DNA from: Shewanella zhangzhouensis
Lineage (GTDB): Bacteria; Pseudomonadota; Gammaproteobacteria; Enterobacterales; Shewanellaceae
Length of the DNA: 64,000 nt
Direction of reading: 5' to 3'
Assembly (NCBI RefSeq): GCF_019457615.1
Contig: NZ_CP080414.1
Span: 3,669,501-3,733,500, forward strand
Shown here: piece by piece, positions 35,395 to 45,543 of the stretch
Layout of the letters: the number at the start of each line of letters is the position of its first letter
Numbering within the stretch: the first letter of the stretch is position 1
Notes under the pieces: model-generated
What the model was told of the DNA's origin: nothing
What the model saw: only the letters and a program-made list of their open reading frames with translations
Database searches by the model: none
Translations under genes and position numbers: made by a program

Positions 35395-37068
35395 ATGAGT
35401 TTGCGACAAGCGCTGGGGTTGTTGGCGCTGGTGCTGTTTTCTCTGTTTGCCCACGCCCAGCCACTCACACCGGACGAACTGCCCGGGGACCCACTGTCCC
35501 GGGAATGGATGTATTTGATTGAGTCCGACACGCCCCTCAGCCCTGCTAATGCCAAAACCGCCTTCGAGCGGGGACGCTTTGCACCCCATGGCAAAAAGAT
35601 CCCCAGTCTGGGGATAGGCGCCCCCCCGCTGTGGCTCGCGCTGTCGTTACAAAACCCGTCCGATGCTGATATTCAGCTCATTTTCGAGCTCGCCAATGCC
35701 TGGCAGGATGAGGTGGCACTCTATCTGTTTGACCAGAGTGACCGCATGCAGGCCTGGTACGGCGGCGACCTGAATGCCACAGCGGAAGATGGCCGGTTTA
35801 TGCGCCAGTCTTTGTGGCTGCCCCCGGGCAATCAGCTGCTCCTGCTCAGGGTGTCGGGGCCCGATCCCAGGTTGGTCCCCGTCTACCTGACAAGTCCACA
35901 GCAAGCGAACCAGCGTAATCGCATCGAGTTGCTCAGCTACGGCTTTCTCTATGGCGGTCTTTTTGCGCTGCTGGGGTATAACTTTATCCTCTTCCTGGGG
36001 ATAGGCAGGCGCAGCTATTTTTATTATTCACTGTTTTTATTCAGTTTTATTCTGCTCAACCTGAGCTATACCGGCCACGGTCAGTTCTGGTTCTGGCCCG
36101 GCCTGTCCCACTGGCGCCAGTGGTCTCACCCCATGCTGATGACACTTTACTGTGTGTCGGGGCTGATGTTCGCGCTGCGTTTTTTGGGTATCGACAAGCT
36201 CCGCCCCCATCTGAGCTATGTGGTGCTGGGATTGGCGGTGCTGATGATGGCCGCTCAGGGGGTGGCCATGGCCACCGACGATCGGGAGCTTGGACTCATC
36301 TTCGCCTTCGATTTTGTCTATATCTTTACCCTGCTGATGCCCCTGTTGGGCATACTCGCCTGGCAGCACGGGCTGCCCACCGCCAAGCTGTTTTTGCTGG
36401 CGTCTTTGTCGACCATGGTCGGCAGCTGCACCACGGGGCTCGCGGTTGAGGGCTATATCAGTTTCAACCAGTGGACCTACCGTGCGGCCGAAATAGGTAT
36501 GTTTATCGACGCCATGTTGCTGGCGCTGGCGCTCGCGGCTCAGTTTCGCCAATCAGAGCAAGAGCGCGTGCTGGCCCAACAGTTGGCGGCCACCGATCCC
36601 CTTACCGGCATAGCCAACCGCCGCGCCTTCAGCGAGCAATTACAGCGACTGTGGCACCTCGACAGCCAGCGCCGCTGTCGGGCGCTGATCATGATAGACA
36701 TCGACAGGTTCAAATCCATTAACGATACCCTGGGCCATGAGGTGGGCGACAAGGTGCTGACGGATATCGCCCGGGTGATACGCTACTCGATACGCAATCG
36801 TGACCAGTGTGGCCGCTGGGGCGGCGAGGAATTTGTGGTACTGCTGGCCTCTGCCAGCGAAGAGGAAGTGGGCACCATCGCCGAACGTATCCGCCACAAT
36901 ATCGAAAGCCTCTGCTTTCCGGCGCCCGCCAACAAGCTTAAGGTTACAGCCAGTGTGGGCGTGTGCCTGGATGAGGGGCACAGCCGCCATGAAGATATTT
37001 TGCGGCGTGCCGACGAGGCCATGTATCAGGCCAAAGAGGCCGGCGGCAACCGTATTAAATTTGCCTGA
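35395..37068 (+). CDS. 7TM-DISM diguanylate cyclase
   Basis: 557 residues. A signal peptide (LGLLALVLFSLFAHAQ) leads to a periplasmic 7TMR-DISM extracellular domain (SREWMYLIESDTPLS...). Seven transmembrane helices follow between about residues 180 and 375 (LLSYGFLYGGLFALLGYNFILFLGIG first). The C-terminal GGDEF domain (about 395-555) has DPLTGIANRRAF, DIDRFKSINDTLGH and active-site GGEEF. The inhibitory site RNRD lies 5 residues before it. It should make cyclic-di-GMP at the inner membrane in response to a periplasmic cue. It has its own terminator shared with mrcB. Confidence 0.93.
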   Translation: MSLRQALGLLALVLFSLFAHAQPLTPDELPGDPLSREWMYLIESDTPLSPANAKTAFERGRFAPHGKKIPSLGIGAPPLWLALSLQNPSDADIQLIFELANAWQDEVALYLFDQSDRMQAWYGGDLNATAEDGRFMRQSLWLPPGNQLLLLRVSGPDPRLVPVYLTSPQQANQRNRIELLSYGFLYGGLFALLGYNFILFLGIGRRSYFYYSLFLFSFILLNLSYTGHGQFWFWPGLSHWRQWSHPMLMTLYCVSGLMFALRFLGIDKLRPHLSYVVLGLAVLMMAAQGVAMATDDRELGLIFAFDFVYIFTLLMPLLGILAWQHGLPTAKLFLLASLSTMVGSCTTGLAVEGYISFNQWTYRAAEIGMFIDAMLLALALAAQFRQSEQERVLAQQLAATDPLTGIANRRAFSEQLQRLWHLDSQRRCRALIMIDIDRFKSINDTLGHEVGDKVLTDIARVIRYSIRNRDQCGRWGGEEFVVLLASASEEEVGTIAERIRHNIESLCFPAPANKLKVTASVGVCLDEGHSRHEDILRRADEAMYQAKEAGGNRIKFA

Positions 37069-37092
37069 CACCATACACCCTGACCAACAAAC

Positions 37093-37118
37093 AAAAAGCC
37101 CGGCAATGCCGGGCTTTT
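37093..37118. terminator. Bidirectional terminator between diguanylate cyclase and mrcB
   Basis: AAAAAGCCCGGC-aat-GCCGGGCTTTT, a perfect stem between two convergent genes. Confidence 0.85.
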
Positions 37119-37146
37119 CAGTCAATCTCAGATAACTTATCCAGAT

Positions 37147-39486
37147 TTAACCACCGATGATTTTTTGCCACCAGGACAAAGGCTTGCCGCAATTTTGTGC
37201 CGGCTTCCAACTGCCCGCTTTGGCAGGCAGTGCCACCGCACCCGGGCAGCCTTTTTCCAGTGCATTACCACTCAAATCAAAATAACCCTGCACCACATCG
37301 TCAGGTGGGGTCATCCTCAGCGCTACCGGCGGGCGAGCCTCCAGGAAGGCCTGATAAATCGCCATGGCGCCACTGGCGCCCACCAGCTTGGTCTTGCCGT
37401 TATCGTCGCGGCCCACCCAAATTGCGGCCACGTTCCGCTCATCAAAGCCGGCAAACCAGGAGTCACGGCTGTCGTTACTGGTGCCCGTCTTGCCCGCCAG
37501 GGTGACGTTGGGGAAGGTGCGGCCAAGACGTGCCCCGGTACCTTCTGACACCACACGGGTCATGATGTACTGTGACAGATAGGCAGCCGCTGGCTCAAGG
37601 GATTGCTCAGAGGGCAAACGACTGGCCAGTATGGCTTCGTTATTCATATCCAGCACATCGGTGACAGTGGAGAGCTGGCGATAACGGCCATTGTCTGCGA
37701 GGGTCTGGTAAATCTGTGCCACCATCAGCGGCGAGCCATCCACGGCGCCCAGCAGCATCGACGGATAGGGATTAATGGCCTCACCGCGCCAACCGGCATC
37801 GTCGAGGGTGTTAATCACGGCATCCACGCCCACGGCCAGCCCCAGGTTCACAGTGGGAACGTTGAGTGACTTGTACATGGCACGCATCAAAGGCACCTGA
37901 CCACTGAACGTCTTGTCGTAGTTCATGGGTGACCAGCTCTGGCCGTGCTTGTTGGTCACGGTTAAGGGCTCGTCCTTCAGGGACGTCATCAGGTTGTAGT
38001 TGCTGTCTTCAAGGGCAGTCAGGTACACGAAGGGCTTCACCAGCGAGCCAATGGGACGACGCATTTCGCTGACCCGGTTGTAGCCCTCAAAGCTGGGGTT
38101 TCTGTCCCCCACCATGGCCGCAATGCCGCCACCAAACTTGTCGGTAACCACCATGGCCGCCTGCAATTCCTTGGTGTCTTTGCCGATACGGGCCATCACG
38201 TCTTTCACGGCCTTCTCGGCAGCTTCCTGGGCTATGGGGTCGAGGGTGGTGTACACCTTGATGCCTGACTCATTGAGCAGGCTGTCCCCCCAACGCAGTG
38301 CCAGTTCCTTCTTCACCTGGGTGTAAAAGGCGGGCATACGCTGATGCACGGGTCTGCCTTCTGGCCTTAAACCCAGGGGGGATTCGGCGGCAATCTGGAA
38401 GTCGTTGACACTGATTTTGCCCGACTCCATCAAGAGTCTCAGCACCAGATCACGTCGTTCCTGCGCCCGGGCCGGATAACGCCATGGGTTGTAGTAAGAA
38501 GGCCCCTTAATGACCGCAATCAAAAAGGCCTGCTGGGCCGTGGTGAGCTCGGTAAGCGGACGGCCAAAGTAAAACTGCGATGCCAGCCCCATACCGTGCA
38601 CCCCACGGGACTTGTCCTGGCCCATGTAGACTTCGTTGAGGTAGGCCTCGAGGATCTCATCCTTGCTGTAACGGAAGTCGATGATGATAGCCATCAGGGC
38701 TTCGCGGACCTTACGGATAAGGGAGCGCTCGCTGGAGAGGAAGAAGTTTTTCGCCAGCTGCTGGGTCAGGGTCGAGCCCCCCTGCACTGTGCGCCCGGCA
38801 CTGATATTGACAAAGGCGGCGCGCAAAATCGCGAAGGGGTTCACCCCGTGGTGCTCGTAAAAGCTGCGGTCTTCCACCAGCAGCAGGGCTTCTACCATGG
38901 TATCTGGCACTTCTTTGCGCGGTACAAACAACCTGTCTTCACCGTCGTCCGCTATCAGGCGGTCCAGCAGCATGGGCTCCAGGTGAAACACCGCCAGTTC
39001 GCGCTTGTCGCCATGGCGTGACACCGTTGAAACCCCTTGGGAATCAAAGGTAATCATCACACGTGACGCATCCTGACTACCCAGCGGATGCAGGAATGGA
39101 CGGCGCCACAAATCGATACGGGTAGCGGAGGCCGAAAACTCACCCACCTGACGGGGATTGGCCACCTTTCGATACCCCAGCAGCTGGAGTTCCGCCAGGA
39201 GCTGATGATGACTCACGGCCGCACCGGGATAGAGCGCCATGGAGCGACTGTAAATCTGCGCTGGCAGGTGCCACTTCTGGCCTTCAAATTTGCGGGCGAT
39301 TTGCTGGTCGAGATAAATGCCATAGGCGGCACAGAGCACCAGTACGACCAGGGTCAGCTTCCACAGGAATGACCATATACGCCACAGGATCCCGGGCTTA
39401 TTACGCGCTTTGGCTGACGTTCTGGACTTTGCCGATGCGCCCTTGGCGGGCGCCCTTTTGCCTGAATTCCGTTTATCTGAAGTCAT
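37147..39486 (-). CDS. mrcB: Penicillin-binding protein 1B
   Basis: 779 residues. A basic cytoplasmic tail (about 1-32) is followed by one membrane helix (LWKLTLVVLVLCAAYGIYL), a UB2H-like domain, and the GT51 glycosyltransferase with EDRSFYEHHG and GGSTLTQQLAKN. The transpeptidase has SxxK in GSLVKPF, SxN in KSLNVP and KTGT in LAGKTGTSND. It polymerises and crosslinks peptidoglycan in the periplasm. Length matches E. coli PBP1b (about 840, slightly shorter). It follows hrpB by 12 bases, the same order as in E. coli. Confidence 0.96.
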   Translation of the reverse strand: MTSDKRNSGKRAPAKGASAKSRTSAKARNKPGILWRIWSFLWKLTLVVLVLCAAYGIYLDQQIARKFEGQKWHLPAQIYSRSMALYPGAAVSHHQLLAELQLLGYRKVANPRQVGEFSASATRIDLWRRPFLHPLGSQDASRVMITFDSQGVSTVSRHGDKRELAVFHLEPMLLDRLIADDGEDRLFVPRKEVPDTMVEALLLVEDRSFYEHHGVNPFAILRAAFVNISAGRTVQGGSTLTQQLAKNFFLSSERSLIRKVREALMAIIIDFRYSKDEILEAYLNEVYMGQDKSRGVHGMGLASQFYFGRPLTELTTAQQAFLIAVIKGPSYYNPWRYPARAQERRDLVLRLLMESGKISVNDFQIAAESPLGLRPEGRPVHQRMPAFYTQVKKELALRWGDSLLNESGIKVYTTLDPIAQEAAEKAVKDVMARIGKDTKELQAAMVVTDKFGGGIAAMVGDRNPSFEGYNRVSEMRRPIGSLVKPFVYLTALEDSNYNLMTSLKDEPLTVTNKHGQSWSPMNYDKTFSGQVPLMRAMYKSLNVPTVNLGLAVGVDAVINTLDDAGWRGEAINPYPSMLLGAVDGSPLMVAQIYQTLADNGRYRQLSTVTDVLDMNNEAILASRLPSEQSLEPAAAYLSQYIMTRVVSEGTGARLGRTFPNVTLAGKTGTSNDSRDSWFAGFDERNVAAIWVGRDDNGKTKLVGASGAMAIYQAFLEARPPVALRMTPPDDVVQGYFDLSGNALEKGCPGAVALPAKAGSWKPAQNCGKPLSWWQKIIGG

Positions 39487-39498
39487 ACTTTCTCTGCC

Positions 39499-42015
39499 TC
39501 AGGCCTGGCCCAAGGTCTTTTTCTTGGTAAATTTGGTCGGTAAGGTGTTTGCCGGATCGTCCGGCCACAAATGCTTGGGATAACGGCCCCGCATTTCCTT
39601 TTTTACTTCCTGATAGGGGCCTTGCCAAAAGCTGGCCAGATCCGCCGTCAGGGCCAATGGCCGCTGTGCCGGAGACAGAAGCTCCATGGTGAGCTTAAGC
39701 CGTCCGCCAGCCAACAAGGGCGTTGCCGCCATGCCATAGGCCTCCTGCAATCGCACCCTGAGCATGGCGCGTCCATCGTCTTCGTAGCGAATGGGGGCCT
39801 GGGTGCCGGTTGCCATAGGGTAATGGGTCGGCAGGGCTTCGTCGAGGGTTCTGCGCAGCTGCCAGTCGAGGCTGTCGCGCAGCAGGCGCCCGGCGTCCAG
39901 TTTATTGAACTCATTCAGGCTGTTGATATTGCCCAAATAAGGCCCGAGCCAGTCTTCGAGGCCATCAAGCAGCGCCTCATCGTCCATGGCGGGCCAATCG
40001 CCCCCAAGCAAACTGGCCGCCAGCGAGACCCTGCGCCTGAGCTGCATGGCATCCTCATCAAAGCCCAGACACGCCAATCCTTTCTGGCGAATACGGGCTA
40101 TCCAGGCGCTGGTTTTGAGGGCCGCGGGCACCTGACTCACGGTTTCGCGGCCAAGCACCAGACTGCCCACCACCCGCTGCTTTTCGGCCACAAAGCGGCC
40201 GCGGCCTTCATCAAAGCCACTGACCTCGCGCTCACTTTGCAAAAAGGCCAGCGGACCGTCGAAGAGGCGCGCATCCAGCGGCGCCCCCAGCCACAAGCGC
40301 CCCGCGCTGCGGCCTTCGAGTTCTCCAAAATCCGCCGCCACCAGCATGGGCTCCAGCGCCATGGCGTCGCTCTCATCCACTGTAATGCCGGTGCCATTGG
40401 CCAGCACAAAACCATCCTTGCCGCGGGCCATGGCGATACGGTCCGGGTACGCCAGCGCCAGTAAGAGGCCGCAGTCCCGTGGATGGGCGGCTTTGGCCAC
40501 AGCGGCGAAATCGACCCTGATGCCGAGCTTGGCCGCCCACTGTTTAGCTTGCTGACCGGCCTGGCCCGACGTTGCCCACATCAGGTAGTGGCTGATGTCA
40601 CAGCCCCTGCGCGGTAATCCACGGCCTTCCAGAATGGCCGCCAGCAGGCATGCCAGCGGCGCCAGGGTGGCATCGTTTTCAGCCTCTCCGAGCGCCCTGG
40701 CTTTAAGCAGCATATGCCCCAGGCGGGGATGGCAGCTCAGACGATGGGCATCCCGGCCAAGGGCCGTGAGCTTGTGGTTGTCGTCCACCAGCTCCAAATC
40801 GTTAAGGAGCGCCCAGGCAAGAGACTCGTTCACTTTTGGCGGCTGGGACAGCAGTTTTAATGCGGCAAAATCCCGTGCGCCCCATACGGCGGCTTCCTGG
40901 GCCAGTGATACCAGCTCACTGCGTAAGATCTCCGGCTCTTCTGCCTTCATCTGGCGGTCAAACTCGTCCTGACTCCAAAGCCGGATACAGAGCCCCGGTG
41001 CCAGTCGTCCGGCCCGGCCGGCACGCTGAATGGCAGAGGCCTGGCTGATGCGCTTAAGTCCAAGGCGGGTAACACCGGTGCGGGGATTGAAACTGGCCTG
41101 GCGCACAAAGCCGCAGTCCACCACCAGAGTCACCCCATCTATGGTCAGGCTCGATTCGGCCACGTTGGTGGCCAGCACCAGTTTGCGGCGCCCATCGGGA
41201 TCGGCACTGAGGGCCCTGTCCTGGGCGTTGGCATCGAGCTCACCGTAAAGGGGGCAGATGGCAAATTCCGACTCGCTGAGGCGCTCGGCAAGAGACTCTT
41301 TCAAACGCTCAATCTCGGCCTTACCCGGTAAAAACGCGAGCACAGTGCCCGGCGTAACCCCCTCAGGCAGTGGGCGTTTACCCGTGGCAAGTTCCATCAG
41401 GATTTTGCCCATATGGGCCTGCCAATCGGCGCCTGTGGGCACTGAGGCGTATTCCACGGCAACCGGATAACTGCGGCCTTCACTCCGTAGCAGCACAGCT
41501 TCGGGCATCAGAGTTTGCAGCGGCATACCGCTTAGGGTCGCCGACATGGCCAGGATTTTAAGGTCATCCCTGAGCCCTGCCTGCACTTCCAGCGCCAGCG
41601 CCAACCCAAGGTCGGTGCTCAAATGGCGCTCGTGGATTTCATCGAAAATGATAAGCCCAACCCCATCGAGCTCAGGATCGTCCTGGATCATTCGGGTCAA
41701 AATGCCTTCGGTAACCACCTCGAGGCGGGTCTCTTTGGAGACCTTGCTGTCGCCGCGCACCCGGTAGCCCACCTCGGCGCCAAGCTGACAGCCTCGCTGT
41801 TTGGCAATAAAGCGCGCCACGCTGCGCGCCGCCACCCGGCGGGGCTCGAGCATAATGATGCGACCGGATATCTCTGGCCAATCCAGCAATGCCAGTGGCA
41901 GCGCCGTGGACTTACCGGCACCTGTGGGGGCTTCGAGGATGAGTTGCTGATGCTGGGCGAGCGAGCGTTTCAGCTCGTCAAAAAGGTCGCAGACAGGCAG
42001 AGCGTTCAAGGTCAT
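39499..42015 (-). CDS. hrpB: ATP-dependent helicase HrpB
   Basis: 838 residues from the ATG at 42015 (MTLNALPVCDLFDELK). An ATG at 42063 would add 16 residues. Walker A APTGAGKST, DEIH box IIFDEIHERHL, SAT motif AMSATLSG, and helicase motifs IQRAGRAGRLAPG and VLATNVAESSLTIDGV are intact. The C-terminal HrpB-specific domain follows. It belongs to the DEAH/RHA RNA helicase group; its cellular role in bacteria is poorly known. It lies just upstream of mrcB. Confidence 0.95.
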   Translation of the reverse strand: MTLNALPVCDLFDELKRSLAQHQQLILEAPTGAGKSTALPLALLDWPEISGRIIMLEPRRVAARSVARFIAKQRGCQLGAEVGYRVRGDSKVSKETRLEVVTEGILTRMIQDDPELDGVGLIIFDEIHERHLSTDLGLALALEVQAGLRDDLKILAMSATLSGMPLQTLMPEAVLLRSEGRSYPVAVEYASVPTGADWQAHMGKILMELATGKRPLPEGVTPGTVLAFLPGKAEIERLKESLAERLSESEFAICPLYGELDANAQDRALSADPDGRRKLVLATNVAESSLTIDGVTLVVDCGFVRQASFNPRTGVTRLGLKRISQASAIQRAGRAGRLAPGLCIRLWSQDEFDRQMKAEEPEILRSELVSLAQEAAVWGARDFAALKLLSQPPKVNESLAWALLNDLELVDDNHKLTALGRDAHRLSCHPRLGHMLLKARALGEAENDATLAPLACLLAAILEGRGLPRRGCDISHYLMWATSGQAGQQAKQWAAKLGIRVDFAAVAKAAHPRDCGLLLALAYPDRIAMARGKDGFVLANGTGITVDESDAMALEPMLVAADFGELEGRSAGRLWLGAPLDARLFDGPLAFLQSEREVSGFDEGRGRFVAEKQRVVGSLVLGRETVSQVPAALKTSAWIARIRQKGLACLGFDEDAMQLRRRVSLAASLLGGDWPAMDDEALLDGLEDWLGPYLGNINSLNEFNKLDAGRLLRDSLDWQLRRTLDEALPTHYPMATGTQAPIRYEDDGRAMLRVRLQEAYGMAATPLLAGGRLKLTMELLSPAQRPLALTADLASFWQGPYQEVKKEMRGRYPKHLWPDDPANTLPTKFTKKKTLGQA

Positions 42016-42102
42016 TCCGGCGGGTGAAAACAGTGGCGGCCATTGTACAGGAAAGGGGGCCACAAGTGCAGTCGGGGCAAAGCGGCAGGCTCAGTCGCTC
42101 AG

Positions 42103-44307
42103 TCAATCTGTCGCTAAGTCGCGAAGCCAGGGGACACGCTTGCCACTGCTGAGGTTATCGAGCGGTTCTGGCTTGCCGATGGCATAACCCTGGGCATAAT
42201 CCACCCCAAGTTCCCGCAGACGTTTGCCGATATCGACTGACTCCACAAATTCCGCGATGACGTCGAAGTCCATGTCCCGCCCCAGCTGGCAGATGGCATT
42301 GACGATGGCTTGATCGGACTTGTTGTCACACAGGTTCACCACGAATTGCCCGTCGATTTTGACAAAGTCCACATCCAGCAGCTTAAGGTAAGCAAAGCTT
42401 GAAAAGCCCGAGCCAAAGTCATCCAGCGCCAGTTTACAGCCAAGGGGCTGCAAGAGTTCAATCAGGGCCTGGGCCTGTTCCAGCTGGCTGACAGCCGCAG
42501 TTTCGGTGATTTCAAAACACAATTTGCTCACCAGCTCAGGCTCGGCCATCAGTCGTATCTCGAGCCACTCCATAAATTCGTGATCGCCGAGGGAGTTGGC
42601 CGACAGGTTGACCGACACCATATCCAGATCCTGCCACAGCGCCAGATGGCTGCCTCCCCAGCGCAGCAAATTATCTATTACCCAGCGGTCTACCCTGGAT
42701 GCCAGGCTGTATCGCTCTGCCGCTGGTAGAAAAAGCCCCGGCGAGAGCATCTTGCCATCGGGCCGTTCGAGACGCAGCAGTATTTCCATATGAATGCCGG
42801 CCTGCTTGTTCAACAGCGGTTCTATAAGTTGATAGTGAAGCTGAAACTGGTTTTGTGACAGGGCATCTATGATGTCCACCGAGGCGGTCATTTCACTGTA
42901 AAGCCGGTTCATTTTCGGGTCGGTGGCGCAGTAGATATGCCAGCCATTGCGCCCCTGCTCCTTGGCGAGCCGACAGGCCGCATCGGCACGGCTCATCAGC
43001 ACATAGATATCAGTAACTCCGGCATCCAGCGGCGCCACCCCCATGGAAACTGACACATTGTGGCGCCTGTGTTCCCAGTAAAACTCATGTTCAAACAATT
43101 GGGTACAGATGCGCTGGGCAATGACTCTGGCGGTGTCCTCGTTGCAATAGTGCATCAGGATGGCAAATTCATCGCCGCCGAGGCGGGCCACTGTATCCCC
43201 TTTGCGCACCAGCTGTTTGAGCCTGAGCGCCACCTGACACAACAACTTGTCACCGGCCTGATGACCACTGACATTGTTGATCACCTGAAACTGGTCCAAA
43301 TCGAGAAATGCCACGCAAATGGGCTCTTCCGGTAGCTGCTGCAGCAGTTTGTCGAGCACGGCTTCGAAATGGGAACGGTTTGGCAGCCCGGTGAGGGCAT
43401 CGTAATTGGCATGAAATGAGAGCTCGTCGGCCAGCCGGTGGCGCTCACTCACGTCTTCCGCCAGCATCAGCAGGGTACCCGGGTCATCGGACATGGTGCT
43501 GAAGCTCAGCTTGATCCATTGCTGATTCAGCAGCGGCCCCTTCATGGAAATCTCACACCAGGCCTGACTCAGTACCCCATCACGCACCACCTGCAGCGTA
43601 TCCTGCAGCATGGCCTCTTCCTCGGGCCTTACCAGGGCCAGCAGATCCTGACCATCACTCACCGGCAAATTCTGGCGGGCTATGCTGTTTAACAATTTCA
43701 CCCTGTTACGTCTGTCCACCAGTCCACAGGCCAGTGGCAACTGGTTGAACAGCTCCTGATAACGGCGCTCGCTCACGGTAAGAGCCTGGGCTATGCGGGT
43801 CAGCTCCATCACGGCACAGATAAGGGTGGCCGCTATGCCAAGCTCATCCATAAAGGCCTGCGACCAGTCTCTTGCTCGTTCGCAATTAACGGCTCCCAGG
43901 GCAATCTGGGTTTCTCCAAAATGCACAGGCGTGAGCACCAACAGGCTCTTTACCCGCCACTCCCGTAAAAAGCGCTTCTCCTGTGCAGCCTCAGAAGGCA
44001 AGCGGGCGATGTCGGGTACATTGAGGAGCCTGGGTTGGCGCATTAATCGTCTGAAATACGGCATACGCGCCAGCGGCCAATGGCGCACCTGATTATTGGG
44101 CACATTACCGGGCTTAAGATAGATATTGCGGGGAGTGACACCGGGTTGCCTGGTCGCGGCAGAGAGCACAAACACGCCATCACAGTCGAGCTTCGCCGTC
44201 ATGGTTTGCAGCGCACGGTCGACATTCTGTTCCAGCGTTACCAGCGGGACATCGGTGAATATCCCTGCCAGCGCAGCATGCAGCGGGTTTAACTCAGGCA
44301 ATGACAT
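42103..44307 (-). CDS. GAF/PAS-GGDEF-EAL protein
   Basis: 734 residues from the ATG at 44307, preferred because GGAAGGA precedes it; an ATG at 44349 is alternative. No membrane helix, so cytoplasmic. The N-terminal GAF-like region (about 10-175) is followed by a PAS-like region (about 190-305). The GGDEF domain has NYDALTGLPNRSHFE and intact RLGGDEF with RKGD inhibitory site before it. The EAL domain has EILLRLE in place of EALxR, plus ITETAAV, DDFGSGFSSFAYLKLLDVDFVKIDG and EFVES. Both activities are formally possible, so the net direction is uncertain. It is divergent from thpR. Confidence 0.93.
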   Translation of the reverse strand: MSLPELNPLHAALAGIFTDVPLVTLEQNVDRALQTMTAKLDCDGVFVLSAATRQPGVTPRNIYLKPGNVPNNQVRHWPLARMPYFRRLMRQPRLLNVPDIARLPSEAAQEKRFLREWRVKSLLVLTPVHFGETQIALGAVNCERARDWSQAFMDELGIAATLICAVMELTRIAQALTVSERRYQELFNQLPLACGLVDRRNRVKLLNSIARQNLPVSDGQDLLALVRPEEEAMLQDTLQVVRDGVLSQAWCEISMKGPLLNQQWIKLSFSTMSDDPGTLLMLAEDVSERHRLADELSFHANYDALTGLPNRSHFEAVLDKLLQQLPEEPICVAFLDLDQFQVINNVSGHQAGDKLLCQVALRLKQLVRKGDTVARLGGDEFAILMHYCNEDTARVIAQRICTQLFEHEFYWEHRRHNVSVSMGVAPLDAGVTDIYVLMSRADAACRLAKEQGRNGWHIYCATDPKMNRLYSEMTASVDIIDALSQNQFQLHYQLIEPLLNKQAGIHMEILLRLERPDGKMLSPGLFLPAAERYSLASRVDRWVIDNLLRWGGSHLALWQDLDMVSVNLSANSLGDHEFMEWLEIRLMAEPELVSKLCFEITETAAVSQLEQAQALIELLQPLGCKLALDDFGSGFSSFAYLKLLDVDFVKIDGQFVVNLCDNKSDQAIVNAICQLGRDMDFDVIAEFVESVDIGKRLRELGVDYAQGYAIGKPEPLDNLSSGKRVPWLRDLATD

Positions 44308-44401
44308 ATTTACGCTTTCCTTCCCGGAATAGCTGTTACTTGCATTCAACCAAGAGTATAGGCAAGGTTTGGCCTACTGACTTGGACAAAGGTAAGCCTT
44401 T

Positions 44402-44929
44402 ATGTCTGATGCACAAAGACTATTTTTAGGATTCGCACTTTCGGACCAGGAGCGCGAATCTATGTTTAAGCTGCAAAAACGCCTCGGCGCCCCCGGAAAA
44501 CCCGTGGCAAAAACCAACCTGCATATGACCCTGGCCTTTTTGGGGCAAACCAGTCATTGTCAGCGGCAAACACTCGAGGCCGCACTCGAAGGCGTCGCCA
44601 TGCCGGGGTTTGAGCAGCGACTCAGCACCCTGGTGCACTGGCGCGGTGCCGGTGTCCTGTGTTTGTGGGGTAAGGCCACAGACTCCGGCCTGACAGACCT
44701 TTACCAAGGGTGTCAGTCACTCTGCCATACCCTGGGGCTGCATCAGAGTGAGCACAGCTTTAACCCCCACATCACCCTGTTTCGCAAAGTAAAACAATAC
44801 CAGGTCCCCGAGTGGCAGCCGGAGCCTGTGATACTGCGCCCCGACACCCTTAACCTCTACCTTTCAAACAGCACCCCAGCCGGTGTTCGCTATGAGGTGC
44901 TACAATCCTGGCCGCTCGGCAGAGCCTGA
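44402..44929 (+). CDS. thpR: RNA 2',3'-cyclic phosphodiesterase (2'-5' RNA ligase family)
   Basis: 175 residues. The two H-x-T-x motifs of the 2H family are present: HMTLAFLG near residue 40 and HITLFRK near residue 122. In E. coli ThpR hydrolyses 2',3'-cyclic phosphate RNA ends and can ligate tRNA halves in vitro. Soluble, cytoplasmic. It is divergent from the GGDEF-EAL gene and convergent with the acetyltransferase gene, whose stop lies 4 bases beyond. Confidence 0.93.
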   Translation: MSDAQRLFLGFALSDQERESMFKLQKRLGAPGKPVAKTNLHMTLAFLGQTSHCQRQTLEAALEGVAMPGFEQRLSTLVHWRGAGVLCLWGKATDSGLTDLYQGCQSLCHTLGLHQSEHSFNPHITLFRKVKQYQVPEWQPEPVILRPDTLNLYLSNSTPAGVRYEVLQSWPLGRA

Positions 44930-44933
44930 ACCA

Positions 44934-45428
44934 TCAGGGCTTGGCAGCCAGGTTCTTGTACATCAGGCAGCAATCCAGGGTAAAACCCCGGGGGCTGTGG
45001 TAGAGCGAGCGCGCCTCTTCCCCAAAGCCGCAGGCCCGATAAAAGGGTACAGCGTTGAGGGTGGACTCCAGCCGGAGCCTGTTGATGCCCTGCGTCAGGG
45101 CCAACTCTTCCACAAAAGCCATCAGCAGCTTTCCCACGCCGCGCCCCATCATGTCCGGGGCGACAAACACCGCCTCGAGCTGGCCTTCACCGCCTTTGAG
45201 CTCGGGATGGGTCAGGTCCAGCATGATGCAGCCCACCACCCGGGGCCCGTCTTTCACCACATAAAAACCCTGGGCCACCACGGCGGTAAAGCTCTGGGTC
45301 AGCTCGCCTTCGGTCCAGCGGGCAAGACTCTTATCGTCGTAAAAGCCCTCGCAACCCGCAAGAATGGCGCTATTGCGTAAATCCCATATCGCCTGTGCAT
45401 CCTCTGCCGTCGCCTTACAAAGCTCCAT
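44934..45428 (-). CDS. GNAT-family N-acetyltransferase
   Basis: 164 residues from ATG at 45428 (AGGAG 7 bases upstream; a GTG two codons earlier is possible). The acetyl-CoA-binding motif is LEAVFVAPDMMGRGVGKLLMAF and the C-terminal PFYRACGF loop completes the GNAT pattern. The acceptor substrate is not predictable. It lies just beyond the nqr terminator on the same strand and is probably transcribed separately. Confidence 0.9.
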   Translation of the reverse strand: MELCKATAEDAQAIWDLRNSAILAGCEGFYDDKSLARWTEGELTQSFTAVVAQGFYVVKDGPRVVGCIMLDLTHPELKGGEGQLEAVFVAPDMMGRGVGKLLMAFVEELALTQGINRLRLESTLNAVPFYRACGFGEEARSLYHSPRGFTLDCCLMYKNLAAKP

Positions 45429-45489
45429 TGCCACTCCTGCCCTGGCCGATTTTTCACTAACATATCATGGTCAATCGCTTGAAAAAACG

Positions 45490-45522
45490 TAAAAAAAATC
45501 CCCACCTGCGGGTGGGGATTGG
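45490..45522 (-). terminator. nqr operon terminator
   Basis: AATCCCCACC-cgc-AGGTGGGGATT on the minus strand followed by T6, about 20 bases past the nqrF stop. Confidence 0.85.
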
Positions 45523-45543
45523 TAGATGTTTTATGCCTTGATG

